A stretch of DNA of 64,000 nt, from contig NZ_JACVVE010000003.1 of NCBI RefSeq assembly GCF_016648105.1, positions 1-64,000 on the forward strand. The letters are read 5' to 3'. How positions within the stretch are numbered: the stretch's first letter is position 1; each line of letters opens with the position of its first letter. This document shows, piece after piece, positions 29,951 through 38,927 of this stretch. The notes below the pieces were generated by a model, which did not search any database, was not told where the DNA came from, and worked only from the letters and a program-made list of their open reading frames with translations. The position numbers and the translations under genes are program-made. Origin of the DNA: Pseudomonas sp. S31. GTDB lineage: Bacteria > Pseudomonadota > Gammaproteobacteria > Pseudomonadales > Pseudomonadaceae.

Positions 29951-30021
29951 TGCAACTGACGGTTCAAAAAGGGTTGCACCAGATTTGAGTTGTTGCATAG
30001 GATGCGCCGCCTGGGTGCAAC
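29951..30021. promoter_or_regulatory. Cluster of four PutA-type operators before putP
   Basis: TGCAAC at 29951 and 30016 and GTTGCA at 29973 and 29992, spaced 22, 19 and 24 bases, near multiples of one helical turn. They lie 50-120 bases upstream of putP, where a promoter would be. With the pair near putA, six hexamers fall in the 354-base divergent gap 29717-30070, far above chance. The middle of the gap (29802-29950) is AT-rich and holds an imperfect inverted repeat at 29897-29921. Confidence 0.68.
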
Positions 30022-30070
30022 CGCCTCGCGCGGCTGCACATGAGATAAAAACAAACGCCAGGGCACACGC

Positions 30071-31549
30071 ATGGGCAATCCACTGACGATCACCTTCGTG
30101 ATCTACATCGCTGCAATGGTGCTGATCGGTTTCGCGGCCTATCGCTCCACCAAGAACCTTTCCGACTACATTCTGGGTGGTCGTAGCCTCGGTAGCGTGG
30201 TCACGGCGCTTTCGGCCGGCGCTTCCGACATGAGCGGCTGGTTGCTGATGGGCCTGCCAGGCGCCATCTACTTCTCCGGCCTGTCTGAAGCCTGGATCGC
30301 CATCGGCCTGACGGTCGGTGCCTACCTGAACTGGCTGTTCGTCGCCGGCCGCTTGCGCGTGCAGACTGAACACAACGGTGACGCGCTGACCCTGCCGGAC
30401 TACTTCGCCAGCCGTTTCGAAGACAGCAGCGGTCTGCTGCGGATCATTTCGGCCGTCGTCATCCTGGTGTTCTTCACCATCTATTGCGCCTCTGGCATCG
30501 TCGCCGGCGCGCGCCTGTTCGAAAGCACCTTCGACATGCCGTACGAGACGGCCCTGTGGGCAGGCGCGGCAGCCACCATCGCCTACACCTTCGTCGGTGG
30601 TTTCCTGGCGGTGAGCTGGACCGACACCGTGCAGGCGTCGCTGATGATCTTCGCGCTGATTCTCACCCCGATCATCGTGCTGATCTCCACTGGCGGTTTC
30701 GACACCACCTTCCTGGCGATCGAGGCGCAGAACCCGGCGAACTTCGACATGCTCAAAGGTGCGACCTTCATCGGCATCATTTCGTTGATGGGCTGGGGCC
30801 TTGGCTACTTCGGTCAGCCGCACATCCTGGCGCGCTTCATGGCTGCCGACTCGGTCAAGTCGATCGCCAAGGCCCGTCGCATTTCCATGACCTGGATGAT
30901 CCTGTGCCTGGCCGGTACCTGTGCAGTGGGCTTCTTCGGTATCGCCTACTTCTCCGCGCACCCTGAGGTGGCGGGGCCGGTCACCGAAAACCACGAGCGC
31001 GTGTTCATCGAACTGGCGAAGATCCTGTTCAACCCGTGGATCGCCGGTGTGCTGCTGTCGGCCATCCTCGCCGCAGTGATGAGTACCCTGAGCTGCCAAC
31101 TGCTGGTGTGCTCCAGCGCCCTGACCGAGGACTTCTACAAGGCATTCCTGCGCAAGAACGCCTCCCAGGTCGAACTGGTGTGGGTCGGTCGCCTGATGGT
31201 GCTGGCCGTTGCGCTGATCGCCATCGCCATGGCCGCCAACCCGGAAAACCGTGTGCTGGGCCTGGTCGCCTATGCCTGGGCCGGTTTCGGTGCCGCCTTC
31301 GGCCCGGTGGTGCTGATCTCGGTGCTGTGGAAAGGCATGACCCGTAACGGTGCCCTGGCCGGTATCGTGATCGGTGCGTTGACTGTGATCCTGTGGAAGC
31401 AGATCGATATCTGGGGTTTGTACGAAATCATCCCAGGCTTCCTGCTCGCCAGTATCGCCATCGTGCTGGTCAGCAAGCTGGGCAGCCCGTCGCAGGCGAT
31501 GCTGCAACGCTTTGAAAAAGCTGACGCGGCGTACCACGCGGACAAGTAA
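30071..31549 (+). CDS. putP: Sodium/proline symporter
   Basis: Takes up proline with sodium across the inner membrane. 492 residues with about 13 hydrophobic segments of the SSS family. The early region YILGGRSLGSVVTALSAGAS followed by DMSGWLLMGLPGA contains the Na+/proline binding segment, and the second half has STLSCQLLVCSSALTEDFYK. It is divergent from putA and shares the operator cluster, so it is likely induced by proline through loss of PutA from DNA. The ribosome site is weak (AGGG). A REP element follows. Confidence 0.97.
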   Translation: MGNPLTITFVIYIAAMVLIGFAAYRSTKNLSDYILGGRSLGSVVTALSAGASDMSGWLLMGLPGAIYFSGLSEAWIAIGLTVGAYLNWLFVAGRLRVQTEHNGDALTLPDYFASRFEDSSGLLRIISAVVILVFFTIYCASGIVAGARLFESTFDMPYETALWAGAAATIAYTFVGGFLAVSWTDTVQASLMIFALILTPIIVLISTGGFDTTFLAIEAQNPANFDMLKGATFIGIISLMGWGLGYFGQPHILARFMAADSVKSIAKARRISMTWMILCLAGTCAVGFFGIAYFSAHPEVAGPVTENHERVFIELAKILFNPWIAGVLLSAILAAVMSTLSCQLLVCSSALTEDFYKAFLRKNASQVELVWVGRLMVLAVALIAIAMAANPENRVLGLVAYAWAGFGAAFGPVVLISVLWKGMTRNGALAGIVIGALTVILWKQIDIWGLYEIIPGFLLASIAIVLVSKLGSPSQAMLQRFEKADAAYHADK

Positions 31550-31573
31550 TACCTGCTGAGTCCGTGGCGCCTG

Positions 31574-31657
31574 CTTCGCGGGTTTGCCCGCTCTCACAGG
31601 GTTTGCACTGAAGCTCAAGCTAGTGCGATCCCTGTGGGAGCGGGCAAGCCCGCGAAG
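31574..31657. repeat. REP element between putP and rlmJ
   Basis: Arms of 27 bases (31574-31600 and 31631-31657) pair with two mismatches around a 30-base loop. The right arm carries AGCGGGCAAGCCCGCG, the same variant as the copy behind tkt. Confidence 0.88.
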
Positions 31658-31734
31658 AAGCCACCGCCAGTCGACAGCCAGGCCTGACTCCGCCGGCAAG
31701 GCAAGGTAAACTTGCCCTCCCCGCAGGAGTTGCC

Positions 31735-32571
31735 ATGAACTATCGTCACGCCTTCCACGCCGGCAACCACGCCGACGTCCTCAAGCACATCGTGCTGACC
31801 CGCCTCATCGCCCTGATGTCGCGCAAGGAACAACCGTTCGCCTACATCGACACTCACGCCGGCCTTGGCCTGTACGACCTGCAAGGTGATCAGGCGACTC
31901 GTACCGGCGAATACCTCGAAGGCGTAGCGCGCCTGTGGAATCGCGATGACCTGCCGTCGATGACCGCCGACTACCTGCGCATCATCAAGCGCCTGAACGC
32001 CGATGGCGAGCTGCGTTACTACCCAGGGTCGCCGGAGCTTGCGCGGCGCCTGATGCGCCAGCAGGACCGAGCACTGCTCAACGAGAAGCACCCCGAGGAC
32101 GGGCCGCTGCTCAAGGAGAACATGAAGAAGGATCCGCGCGTGGTCGTGCACCTGGGCGAGGGTTGGCACGTGCCGCGGGCGCTGCTGCCCGTGCAGGAGA
32201 AGCGCGCGATCATGCTCATCGACCCGCCGTTCGAGCAGGCCGACGAGCTCAAGCGCTGCACGCTGGCGATGAAGGAGGCGATCGGCCGCATGCGCCAGAC
32301 CGTCGCGGCCATCTGGTACCCGATCAAGGACCAGCGCACGCTCACCCGCTTCTACCAGGACCTGACCAGTACCGGTGCGCCCAAGCTGCTGCGGGTCGAG
32401 CTCTACGTGCACCACCAGGACAGTCCGCAAGGCCTCAACGGCTCCGGCCTGGCCATCGCCAACCCGCCTTGGGGGCTGGAGGAAGAACTGCGTGAGCTGC
32501 TGCCTTGGCTGGCCAAGGAGTTGGCGCAGACCGCAGGCAGCTTCCGCATGGACTGGTTGATCGCCGAGTAG
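31735..32571 (+). CDS. rlmJ: 23S rRNA (adenine-2030-N6)-methyltransferase RlmJ
   Basis: Methylates A2030 of 23S rRNA using SAM. 278 residues beginning NYRHAFHAGNHADVLKHIVL, the RlmJ (DUF519) signature, and the catalytic-type motif IDPPFEQADE (DPPF) in the middle. A good family-length match. It stands alone after the REP element; the start is preceded by AGGAG at 31722-31726. Confidence 0.95.
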   Translation: MNYRHAFHAGNHADVLKHIVLTRLIALMSRKEQPFAYIDTHAGLGLYDLQGDQATRTGEYLEGVARLWNRDDLPSMTADYLRIIKRLNADGELRYYPGSPELARRLMRQQDRALLNEKHPEDGPLLKENMKKDPRVVVHLGEGWHVPRALLPVQEKRAIMLIDPPFEQADELKRCTLAMKEAIGRMRQTVAAIWYPIKDQRTLTRFYQDLTSTGAPKLLRVELYVHHQDSPQGLNGSGLAIANPPWGLEEELRELLPWLAKELAQTAGSFRMDWLIAE

Positions 32572-32617
32572 CCCGGCGCTGCCACAGGTTATGCGGTGTC
32601 TCTCTCATTGTTTGCGT

Positions 32618-32623
32618 TATAAT
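32618..32623 (+). promoter_or_regulatory. Probable -10 box for the LPS core operon
   Basis: A perfect TATAAT stands 70 bases before the carbamoyltransferase start. No good -35 hexamer is seen 16-18 bases upstream (GGTGTC), so an activator may be needed. It lies in the 121-base gap after rlmJ, at the head of a same-strand run of seven genes. Confidence 0.5.
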
Positions 32624-32692
32624 CCCGCTCTTTAGCCGCCGGCCGCCCAAGAGGCCGCTGGCGCATCTCTACCGAATGAAGAGGCTCATCCC

Positions 32693-34450
32693 TTGGCATT
32701 GACGATTCTTGGCCTGTCCGGCGCCCTTAGCCATGACCCTTCCGCGGCCCTGTACATCGACGGCAAGTTGATTGCCGCCGCCGAAGAAGAGCGCTTCGTG
32801 CGTGACAAGCATGCGAAGAACCGCATGCCCTACGAGTCGGCGAAGTTCTGCCTGGAACAGGCGGGCATCAAGCCGTCCGACGTCGACGTGGTGGCCATTC
32901 CGTTCGCTCCGATCAGCCTGTTCGGCAAGGCCCGCTGGCACTACGCCAAGCGTTACTGGTACGCCCCGGATCGCGCCCTCGACGCCATCCTGATGGGCAA
33001 CCGTCGTTACAAGCGCTACCGCAAGAAGATCGTCTGGTGCCTGGAACAACTGGGTTTCGACCCGAAAAAGGTCAAGATCGAGCCGGTCGAGCACCACCTG
33101 GCCCACGCCTCCAGCGCCTACCACTGCTCGGGCTTCCAGGAAAAGACCGCGATCCTCGGCATCGACGGCAAGGGTGAGTACGCCACCACCTTCTTCGGCT
33201 ACGGCGAAAACGGCAAGATCCACAAGATCAAGGAGTTCTTCGATCCGGACTCGCTGGGCGGCCTGTACGGCGCGATCACCGAGTTCCTTGGTTTCGAGAT
33301 GCTCGATGGCGAGTTCAAGGTCATGGGCATGGCCCCGTACGGCGATGCCAGCAAGTACGACTTCTCGCGCCTGGCCAGCTTCGAAAACGGCGAGCTGGTG
33401 ATCAACACCGAGTACGCCAACGTCATCGGCCTGCGCCGCTATAAAGAGAAGGGCAAGGGCTTCTACTTCTCGCCCAAGCTGATCGAGTGGCTGGGCCCCA
33501 AGCGCGAAGGCGACATCGCCGACGAGCCGTACATCCACTACGCGGCCAGCATGCAGGCGCTGTTCGAGAAGCTGGCGCTGCAGATGATCGACCACTACCT
33601 GGGCGACACCCTGCGTGAAACCGGCAAGCTTGCCTTCGCTGGCGGCTGCGCGCTGAACGTCAAGCTCAACCAGAAGATCATCGCCCGTGACGACGTGAAG
33701 GAGCTGTTCGTCCAGCCGGCGTCCGGCGATGCCGGTACTGCGGTCGGTGCTGCGGCCTACGTTTCCCACGCCCGTGGCGTGCCGGTCGAGAAGATGGAGC
33801 ACGTCTACCTCGGCCCTGCCTACTCCAACGAAGATGTGATCGCCGCCTGCGCCCGTCACCCGGACGCGCCGAAATGGCGCAAGCTCGACGACACCCCGCA
33901 GCGCATCGCCAAGATCATGGTCGACGGCAATCCGGTGGCCTGGTTCCAGGGCCGCATGGAGTTCGGTCCGCGCGCCCTCGGCGGTCGCTCGATCATCGGT
34001 TGCCCGAGCGTGCCGGGCGTGGCCGACCGTATCAACGAGCAGATCAAGTTCCGCGAGCGCTGGAGGCCTTTCTGCCCGTCGATGCTCGATACCGTCGCGC
34101 CGCAGATGATCAAAGTCGACCACCCAGCGCCGTTCATGACCTTCACCTTCGAAGTCGCCGAAGAGTGGAAGACCCGCGTACCGGAAGTGGTCCACGAAGA
34201 CGGCACTTCCCGCGCCCAGGTGCTCAAGCGCGAGTACAACCCGCGCTACTACGACATGATGAAGGCGCTGGAGGACCTGACCGGCAACGGCGTGTCGCTG
34301 AACACCTCGCTCAACCGTCGTGGTGAACCGATGATCTGCTCGCCGACCGATGCCCTGAACATGTTCTTCGGCTCGGACCTGCAGTACCTGATCATGGAAG
34401 ACATCCTGGTGGTCAAGGACGGCGCGGCCCTGTATGACCAGCCGCTCTGA
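32693..34450 (+). CDS. Carbamoyltransferase of NodU/CmcH family, LPS core (WapO-like)
   Basis: Transfers a carbamoyl group, from carbamoyl phosphate via a carbamoyl-adenylate, to a sugar. 585 residues start at TTG 32693 with AGAGG nine bases upstream. The first domain opens LTILGLSGALSHDPSAALYI and has the metal-site VEHHLAHASSAYH; the C-terminal YrdC-like part shows FGPRALGGRSIIGCP and NTSLNRRGEPMICSP, all typical of the family. In P. aeruginosa the ortholog WapO carbamoylates a heptose of the LPS core, and the neighbours here are also LPS core genes. The next gene starts inside its last codons (overlap 17 bases). Confidence 0.92.
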   Translation: MALTILGLSGALSHDPSAALYIDGKLIAAAEEERFVRDKHAKNRMPYESAKFCLEQAGIKPSDVDVVAIPFAPISLFGKARWHYAKRYWYAPDRALDAILMGNRRYKRYRKKIVWCLEQLGFDPKKVKIEPVEHHLAHASSAYHCSGFQEKTAILGIDGKGEYATTFFGYGENGKIHKIKEFFDPDSLGGLYGAITEFLGFEMLDGEFKVMGMAPYGDASKYDFSRLASFENGELVINTEYANVIGLRRYKEKGKGFYFSPKLIEWLGPKREGDIADEPYIHYAASMQALFEKLALQMIDHYLGDTLRETGKLAFAGGCALNVKLNQKIIARDDVKELFVQPASGDAGTAVGAAAYVSHARGVPVEKMEHVYLGPAYSNEDVIAACARHPDAPKWRKLDDTPQRIAKIMVDGNPVAWFQGRMEFGPRALGGRSIIGCPSVPGVADRINEQIKFRERWRPFCPSMLDTVAPQMIKVDHPAPFMTFTFEVAEEWKTRVPEVVHEDGTSRAQVLKREYNPRYYDMMKALEDLTGNGVSLNTSLNRRGEPMICSPTDALNMFFGSDLQYLIMEDILVVKDGAALYDQPL

Positions 34451-35564
34451 GCCAAGCGTCCTGCAGTTCTGCCATGGCTATGACGGGCCTTTCCTCGACT
34501 GCGCCCGTCAGTACGCCAGCCTGTTCCAAGGTAGCGGCTACCAGGTCACCACGGTGTTCCTCACTGGCGCCGCCGACCCGCAGGTCGCCGCTGGCTGCGC
34601 CTCGGACGAGGTGCTGTTCCTCGAGTTCAGCTCCAAGGCCGTTCGCGGCCTGAAGCTGGGGGCGATCCGCGCGCTGCGCAAGATCGCCGCCGAGCGAAAT
34701 TTCAGCTTCTGCATCGCCCATCGCTTCAAGCCGATCTACGTGGCGTTGCTGGCCACCGGCCTGCCGGTGATCGGCGTGCATCATGCGTTCGGTGACTACC
34801 AGCGCAAGGGCCGCCGGTTGTTCGCCAATCTGTTCCGCCAGCGCCTGAGCCTGCTCGGTGTGTCGGACGCGGTGCGTGACGACATGCGCCGTTGCCTGCC
34901 GCAGTGGCCTGGCGAGCGTATCCAGACCTTGTACAACCGCATCGACATCGCCGCGCTGCAGGCCAACCTGGTGCCCCGTGCCGAGGCACGGGAGGCCCTG
35001 GGCCTGGATGCGCAGGCCTGGGTAGTCGGCAACGTCGGTCGATTGCATCCGGACAAGGACCAGGCCACCTTGCTGCGCGGCTTTGCCCAGGCACTCCCAG
35101 GGCTGCCGGCCGGCGCGCGCCTGGCGATACTCGGGCAGGGGCGCCTGGAAGGCAAGCTCAAGGCCCTTGCCGCGGAACTGGGGATTGCCGCCCAGGTCGA
35201 TTTCCTCGGCCAGGTGGCGGATGCACGGCGCTATTTCCGGGCCTTCGATGTGTTCGCCCTGAGCTCCGACCATGAGCCGTTCGGCATGGTCCTGCTCGAA
35301 GCCATGGTGGCCGGCGTGCCGCTGTTGGCAACTGCCTGCGGCGGTGCGCGCGAGGTGGTCGAAGGTGTTGGTGTGCTGTTCCCGCTGGGCGATGCCGCGC
35401 AACTGGCCCAGGGCCTGGCGCATATGGCCGGGCTGGATGCCGAGCAGCGCCAGGCCTGCGCCGAGCACATGCTGCAGCGCCTGCACGAGCGTTTTTCCGA
35501 CAACGCCGTGCGCGAAGCCTTCTGGCAGTTGCCGCAGGTGCGCGCACTGGTGGAGCCGGCCTGA
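34434..35564 (+). CDS. GT4-family glycosyltransferase, LPS core (WapH-like position)
   Basis: Adds a sugar to the LPS core at the cytoplasmic face. 376 residues with two Rossmann halves (GT-B). The C-terminal half shows VVGNVGRLHPDKDQATLLRG, and the donor-binding LSSDHEPFGMVLLEAMVAGV, the E-x7-E type motif of GT4. The gene overlaps the carbamoyltransferase by 17 bases and its stop codon shares bases with the next start (TGATG), so translation is coupled along the operon. In P. aeruginosa the gene next to wapO is wapH; equivalence is inferred from order only. Confidence 0.88.
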   Translation: MTSRSEPSVLQFCHGYDGPFLDCARQYASLFQGSGYQVTTVFLTGAADPQVAAGCASDEVLFLEFSSKAVRGLKLGAIRALRKIAAERNFSFCIAHRFKPIYVALLATGLPVIGVHHAFGDYQRKGRRLFANLFRQRLSLLGVSDAVRDDMRRCLPQWPGERIQTLYNRIDIAALQANLVPRAEAREALGLDAQAWVVGNVGRLHPDKDQATLLRGFAQALPGLPAGARLAILGQGRLEGKLKALAAELGIAAQVDFLGQVADARRYFRAFDVFALSSDHEPFGMVLLEAMVAGVPLLATACGGAREVVEGVGVLFPLGDAAQLAQGLAHMAGLDAEQRQACAEHMLQRLHERFSDNAVREAFWQLPQVRALVEPA

Positions 35565-36460
35565 TGCTCAATCGTCTGCAAGCGTTCCGCGAACGGGGCT
35601 GGGCGCCGATCGATGCGCCAGCCTATGCCGATGCCTGGGCAAGGTTTGGCGGCAGTGTTGCCACCCATCCGCTGGTCATAGAGCAGTTGGCCGACCTGGC
35701 CCAGATCCCGGTGCGCTATCTGGGCTGGCACCAGGCTGGCGAGCTCAAGGCCGCGTTGCCCGCCTGGGGGCGCCACCTGGCGCTGTCCAAGGAGGTGCTC
35801 AAGCGCGCTGGCAAGAAAGGCCTGTTCGACCTCGGCAATGCCGAGATCATCCTGCCTGCCGCCGCCCAGGCCGGCGCACCGCTGCGCCATGCCGGGCGCT
35901 ACCTGTCCGAGCTGAACCAGGGGCGCTTCGTCGGCCTCAAACCGCAAGCCGAGCAACTGGCCATGGCGCGTGCCCATGAAGACCTGTCGAAGAAGTTTCG
36001 CTACAACCAGCGCCGCGAACTGCGCCTGCTGGAAGAAGCCGGTGGGGTGGTCAAGCCCATCGGCGATTTCACCAGCGCCGAGATCGCGGCGATGTACTGC
36101 GACCTGTTCCAGCGCCGCTGGGGCTTCCCGGCCACCGGGGCTGAGCGCATGGCCGAGGTGCTGGAGCGCCTGCGCTCATTGCTGATCGGTTCGGTGCTGT
36201 TGCTCGACGGCAAGGCCATTGCCATCCAGCTGGTGTACCGGGTCGAGGCGCCCGAGTGGATCAGCGTCGAGTACGTCAACGGCGGGGTCGACCCCGAAAC
36301 CAAGGCCTTCAGCCCTGGCAGCGTGCTGAGCTTCCTCAATACCCAGGCGGCCTGGGAGGATGCCCAGGCGCGCGGCAAGCCGTTGCGGTTCTCGTTCGGC
36401 CGTGCCGATCGCGAGTACAAGGACCGTTGGTGCAACCCCGTGCCGGTGTTCCAGGTGTGA
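35564..36460 (+). CDS. Mig-14 family protein
   Basis: 298 residues, GNAT/FemAB-like in overall pattern. Recognisable stretches are LSKKFRYNQRRELRLLEEAG, LYRVEAPEWISVEYVNGGVD and FSFGRADREYKDRWC at the end, as in the Mig-14 proteins of Salmonella and Pseudomonas that confer resistance to antimicrobial peptides and are linked to polymyxin tolerance. No signal peptide is visible; association with the inner membrane is known for Salmonella Mig-14. It starts inside the stop of the previous gene and is followed by a GTG start overlapping its own stop, all within the LPS operon. Confidence 0.85.
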   Translation: MLNRLQAFRERGWAPIDAPAYADAWARFGGSVATHPLVIEQLADLAQIPVRYLGWHQAGELKAALPAWGRHLALSKEVLKRAGKKGLFDLGNAEIILPAAAQAGAPLRHAGRYLSELNQGRFVGLKPQAEQLAMARAHEDLSKKFRYNQRRELRLLEEAGGVVKPIGDFTSAEIAAMYCDLFQRRWGFPATGAERMAEVLERLRSLLIGSVLLLDGKAIAIQLVYRVEAPEWISVEYVNGGVDPETKAFSPGSVLSFLNTQAAWEDAQARGKPLRFSFGRADREYKDRWCNPVPVFQV

Positions 36461-37872
36461 GCCGCAAGCAGCAATTGCTCAAGCGCCATCGGCGCAACAA
36501 GCGCCTGGGCCTGCTCGCGGGCCTGCTGGCGTTGGTACTGCTGGGCGTGTTCAGCTGGTGGTGGCTGCCATTGTTGCTCCTGCCAGTGCTCTGGGCCGCT
36601 CATGAGGCCTGGTTCGCTGATCATCTGTTCTACGCGCCAGGCGAAGACTACGCCTACGACTTTGCCGAGCACGGCGTCGAAGCCGCCGTGAGCCTGCGTG
36701 ATGGCAAGCTCACGACCGATGCGGCCCTCGCTGGCGACGAGACCCTGATCCTGGCGCTACGGGTGAAGAGCAATTGGCTGGGGCGTTTTCTCGACCCGCG
36801 GGTCGAGCTGCTGGCCGGGGGCCAGGGCGACCGGCAAACCTTCGAACGCGGCGTCGATGGCCTGCGCTACCTGAACCTCACCGGCCTGGCTGCGCCATTG
36901 CAGGCGGGTGCGCTGCGCCTGCGGGGGCGCCATTGCCGCCTGCTCGGCGAGCCGCGCCTGTGGGTCACGCCCAGCGTCGAGCTGCGCCACCGCCGGGTAA
37001 TGGTCATCGCCCCGCACGCCGACGATGCCGAGCTGGCCGCTTATGGGCTGTACAGCCAGGCCGAGGAAACCTGGGTAGTCACCCTGACTGCCGGTGAAAT
37101 CGAGGCCGAACACTACCAGCACATGGGACTGGAGCGAGCCGAGGCTGCGCGCTTGAAGGGGCGCCTGCGCGCCTGGGATAGCATCGCGGTGCCGCGCTGG
37201 GCCGGTGTGCCGGAGGCGCGCTGCATCCAGCTGGGCTACTTCTGCCTGCAACTGCCGGCGATGCAGGCGGCCCCCGATGTGCCTGCCGCTTCTCGCGAGG
37301 CCGAGCTGGACGATATCCGCACGTTCCGCCAGTTCAACCCCTTCCCGCTGCCAGGCGATGCCGACGGAGCGCCCACCTGGCACAACCTGCTGGCCGACCT
37401 GCGGGCGCTGCTGGAGCTGGCCAAGCCGCAGGTGCTGGTGATGCCGCACCCACAACTCGACCCGCACCCGGATCATATCTGCGCCCAGGCGGCGGTGCTC
37501 GAGGCCTTGCAAGGCCTGGCCTGGCAGCCACAAACGCTGTTGTGCTACGCCAACCACCTGCACGACAACGACCGTTGGCCCATGGGCGACAGCGGCGATG
37601 GCGTGGCCTTGCCGCCGCAACTCGAGGCCACGCAGGCATGGGCGCCATGCAGCCTGGTGCTGGACCTCGCCACCCAGCGCGACAAGGCCATGGCCCTGGG
37701 CATGATGCACGACCTGCAGCCGCCGGCGCCCTTCAAGCGCCGCCTGCGCCGCCTGCTGCAGCGCTGGCTGGCTGGGCGTCGTCAGTCGCCCTACGGGGAG
37801 AACGAATTTTTCCGCAAGGCTGTACGCCGTCATGAACTTTTCTGGCGCCGTGAATTCAATAACGATCTTTGA
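36457..37872 (+). CDS. PIG-L/LmbE de-N-acetylase, membrane-anchored (DnpA-like)
   Basis: 471 residues from the GTG at 36457, which overlaps the Mig-14 stop by four bases. A double hydrophobic region (about residues 15-48) anchors it in the membrane. The deacetylase domain begins near residue 185 with VIAPHADDAELAAYGL, the zinc and catalytic HxDD of PIG-L enzymes, and VMPHPQLDPHPDH further on gives the later histidines. In P. aeruginosa the gene at this place (PA5002, DnpA) is a de-N-acetylase that affects LPS and antibiotic tolerance. It would remove an N-acetyl from a core sugar. Family firm; substrate inferred. Confidence 0.88.
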   Translation: MSRKQQLLKRHRRNKRLGLLAGLLALVLLGVFSWWWLPLLLLPVLWAAHEAWFADHLFYAPGEDYAYDFAEHGVEAAVSLRDGKLTTDAALAGDETLILALRVKSNWLGRFLDPRVELLAGGQGDRQTFERGVDGLRYLNLTGLAAPLQAGALRLRGRHCRLLGEPRLWVTPSVELRHRRVMVIAPHADDAELAAYGLYSQAEETWVVTLTAGEIEAEHYQHMGLERAEAARLKGRLRAWDSIAVPRWAGVPEARCIQLGYFCLQLPAMQAAPDVPAASREAELDDIRTFRQFNPFPLPGDADGAPTWHNLLADLRALLELAKPQVLVMPHPQLDPHPDHICAQAAVLEALQGLAWQPQTLLCYANHLHDNDRWPMGDSGDGVALPPQLEATQAWAPCSLVLDLATQRDKAMALGMMHDLQPPAPFKRRLRRLLQRWLAGRRQSPYGENEFFRKAVRRHELFWRREFNNDL

Positions 37873-37906
37873 TTGACCGCGATGGCGTGAGCGCCCAAGG
37901 AACGCA

Positions 37907-38863
37907 ATGAAAGTCCTATTTCTGGTGCAGGAGGAGCAACGCGCGATCCTCGACCGTTTGTACGATGGCGTCGCGGCCAACTGTGAGTGCGACATCCGCT
38001 GGGTCAGCGATGAAGACCAGCGCAACCTACGGCGCTACTTCAAGCGCGAGGTCGATGTCGAGCGCTACGACCGCATCCTGTTCTTCCTGCGGTTCAAGAA
38101 GGAAATGCGCCAGGCGTCGTTCATCAGCACCATACCCAACCTGGTGATCCTCGAACACGACGCCTATCAGAACTACATCCCTTGCAAGTACACCGGCAAG
38201 TTCAGCGCGCACTACCGCAAGATGCCCTGGGCGCGGGTGATCAGCTCTGGTTACAACGTCAGCGAGCGCCTGCGCCAGGAGGGCTTCGACGCGGTGTTCG
38301 TGCCCAAGGGCTACGACGAACAGCTGCTCGCTGACCAGGGCCGCGAGCGCGACATCGAACTGGCCTTCGTCGGCAGCACCGGCAGCGTCGCCTACAGCGG
38401 CCGCAAGGCGTTGCTCGATGAACTGGGGCGCGTGGAAAACCTGGTGGTGACCAAGACCAAGTCGGGCGAGGACTACTGCAACACCCTCAACCGCATCCGC
38501 TTCTTCGTCAGTGCCGACGTCGGCATGGGCGAGTACATGATCAAGAACTTCGAAGCCATGGCCTGCGGTTGCGTGTTGTTTGCCTTTGACCAGGGCGAGG
38601 AGGAAAACCGTGCCCTGGGCTTGCAGGACATGCACAACATCGTTTTTTACAAAGATATTCCGACGCTACAACAGAAACTTCGTACACTCCGTTCGGATTT
38701 AGACCTGGCTCAGCAGATTGCAGAGAACGGTCGCCGTTTGGCAGTATCGCGGTTTGCATTCGGCCAGGTGGGTCGTAGCATCGTCGAACACATGCGCCCT
38801 GAACTGAGGCCGCATCCACCACTCTCGGCCTGGCAGCGGCTGCGCCTGCGCCTGGGGGTCTGA
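37907..38863 (+). CDS. CgeB-type glycosyltransferase of the LPS core locus
   Basis: 318 residues, GT-B like with MKVLFLVQEEQRAI at the start and a C-terminal half with ELAFVGSTGSVAYSGRKALL and the donor-site NFEAMACGCVLFAFDQGEEE. This resembles CgeB/GT1-like transferases found in the same place in P. aeruginosa (PA5001). It begins 34 bases after the deacetylase; the ribosome site AAGGAA precedes the ATG. Donor and acceptor are unknown. The gene just after it is a different transferase type. Confidence 0.82.
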   Translation: MKVLFLVQEEQRAILDRLYDGVAANCECDIRWVSDEDQRNLRRYFKREVDVERYDRILFFLRFKKEMRQASFISTIPNLVILEHDAYQNYIPCKYTGKFSAHYRKMPWARVISSGYNVSERLRQEGFDAVFVPKGYDEQLLADQGRERDIELAFVGSTGSVAYSGRKALLDELGRVENLVVTKTKSGEDYCNTLNRIRFFVSADVGMGEYMIKNFEAMACGCVLFAFDQGEEENRALGLQDMHNIVFYKDIPTLQQKLRTLRSDLDLAQQIAENGRRLAVSRFAFGQVGRSIVEHMRPELRPHPPLSAWQRLRLRLGV

Positions 38864-38927
38864 TAACAGTACTTTGATGCCCATGGACTGGGTATACAAA
38901 GTCGCCTGCTGTAACCGGAGGGAGTCC

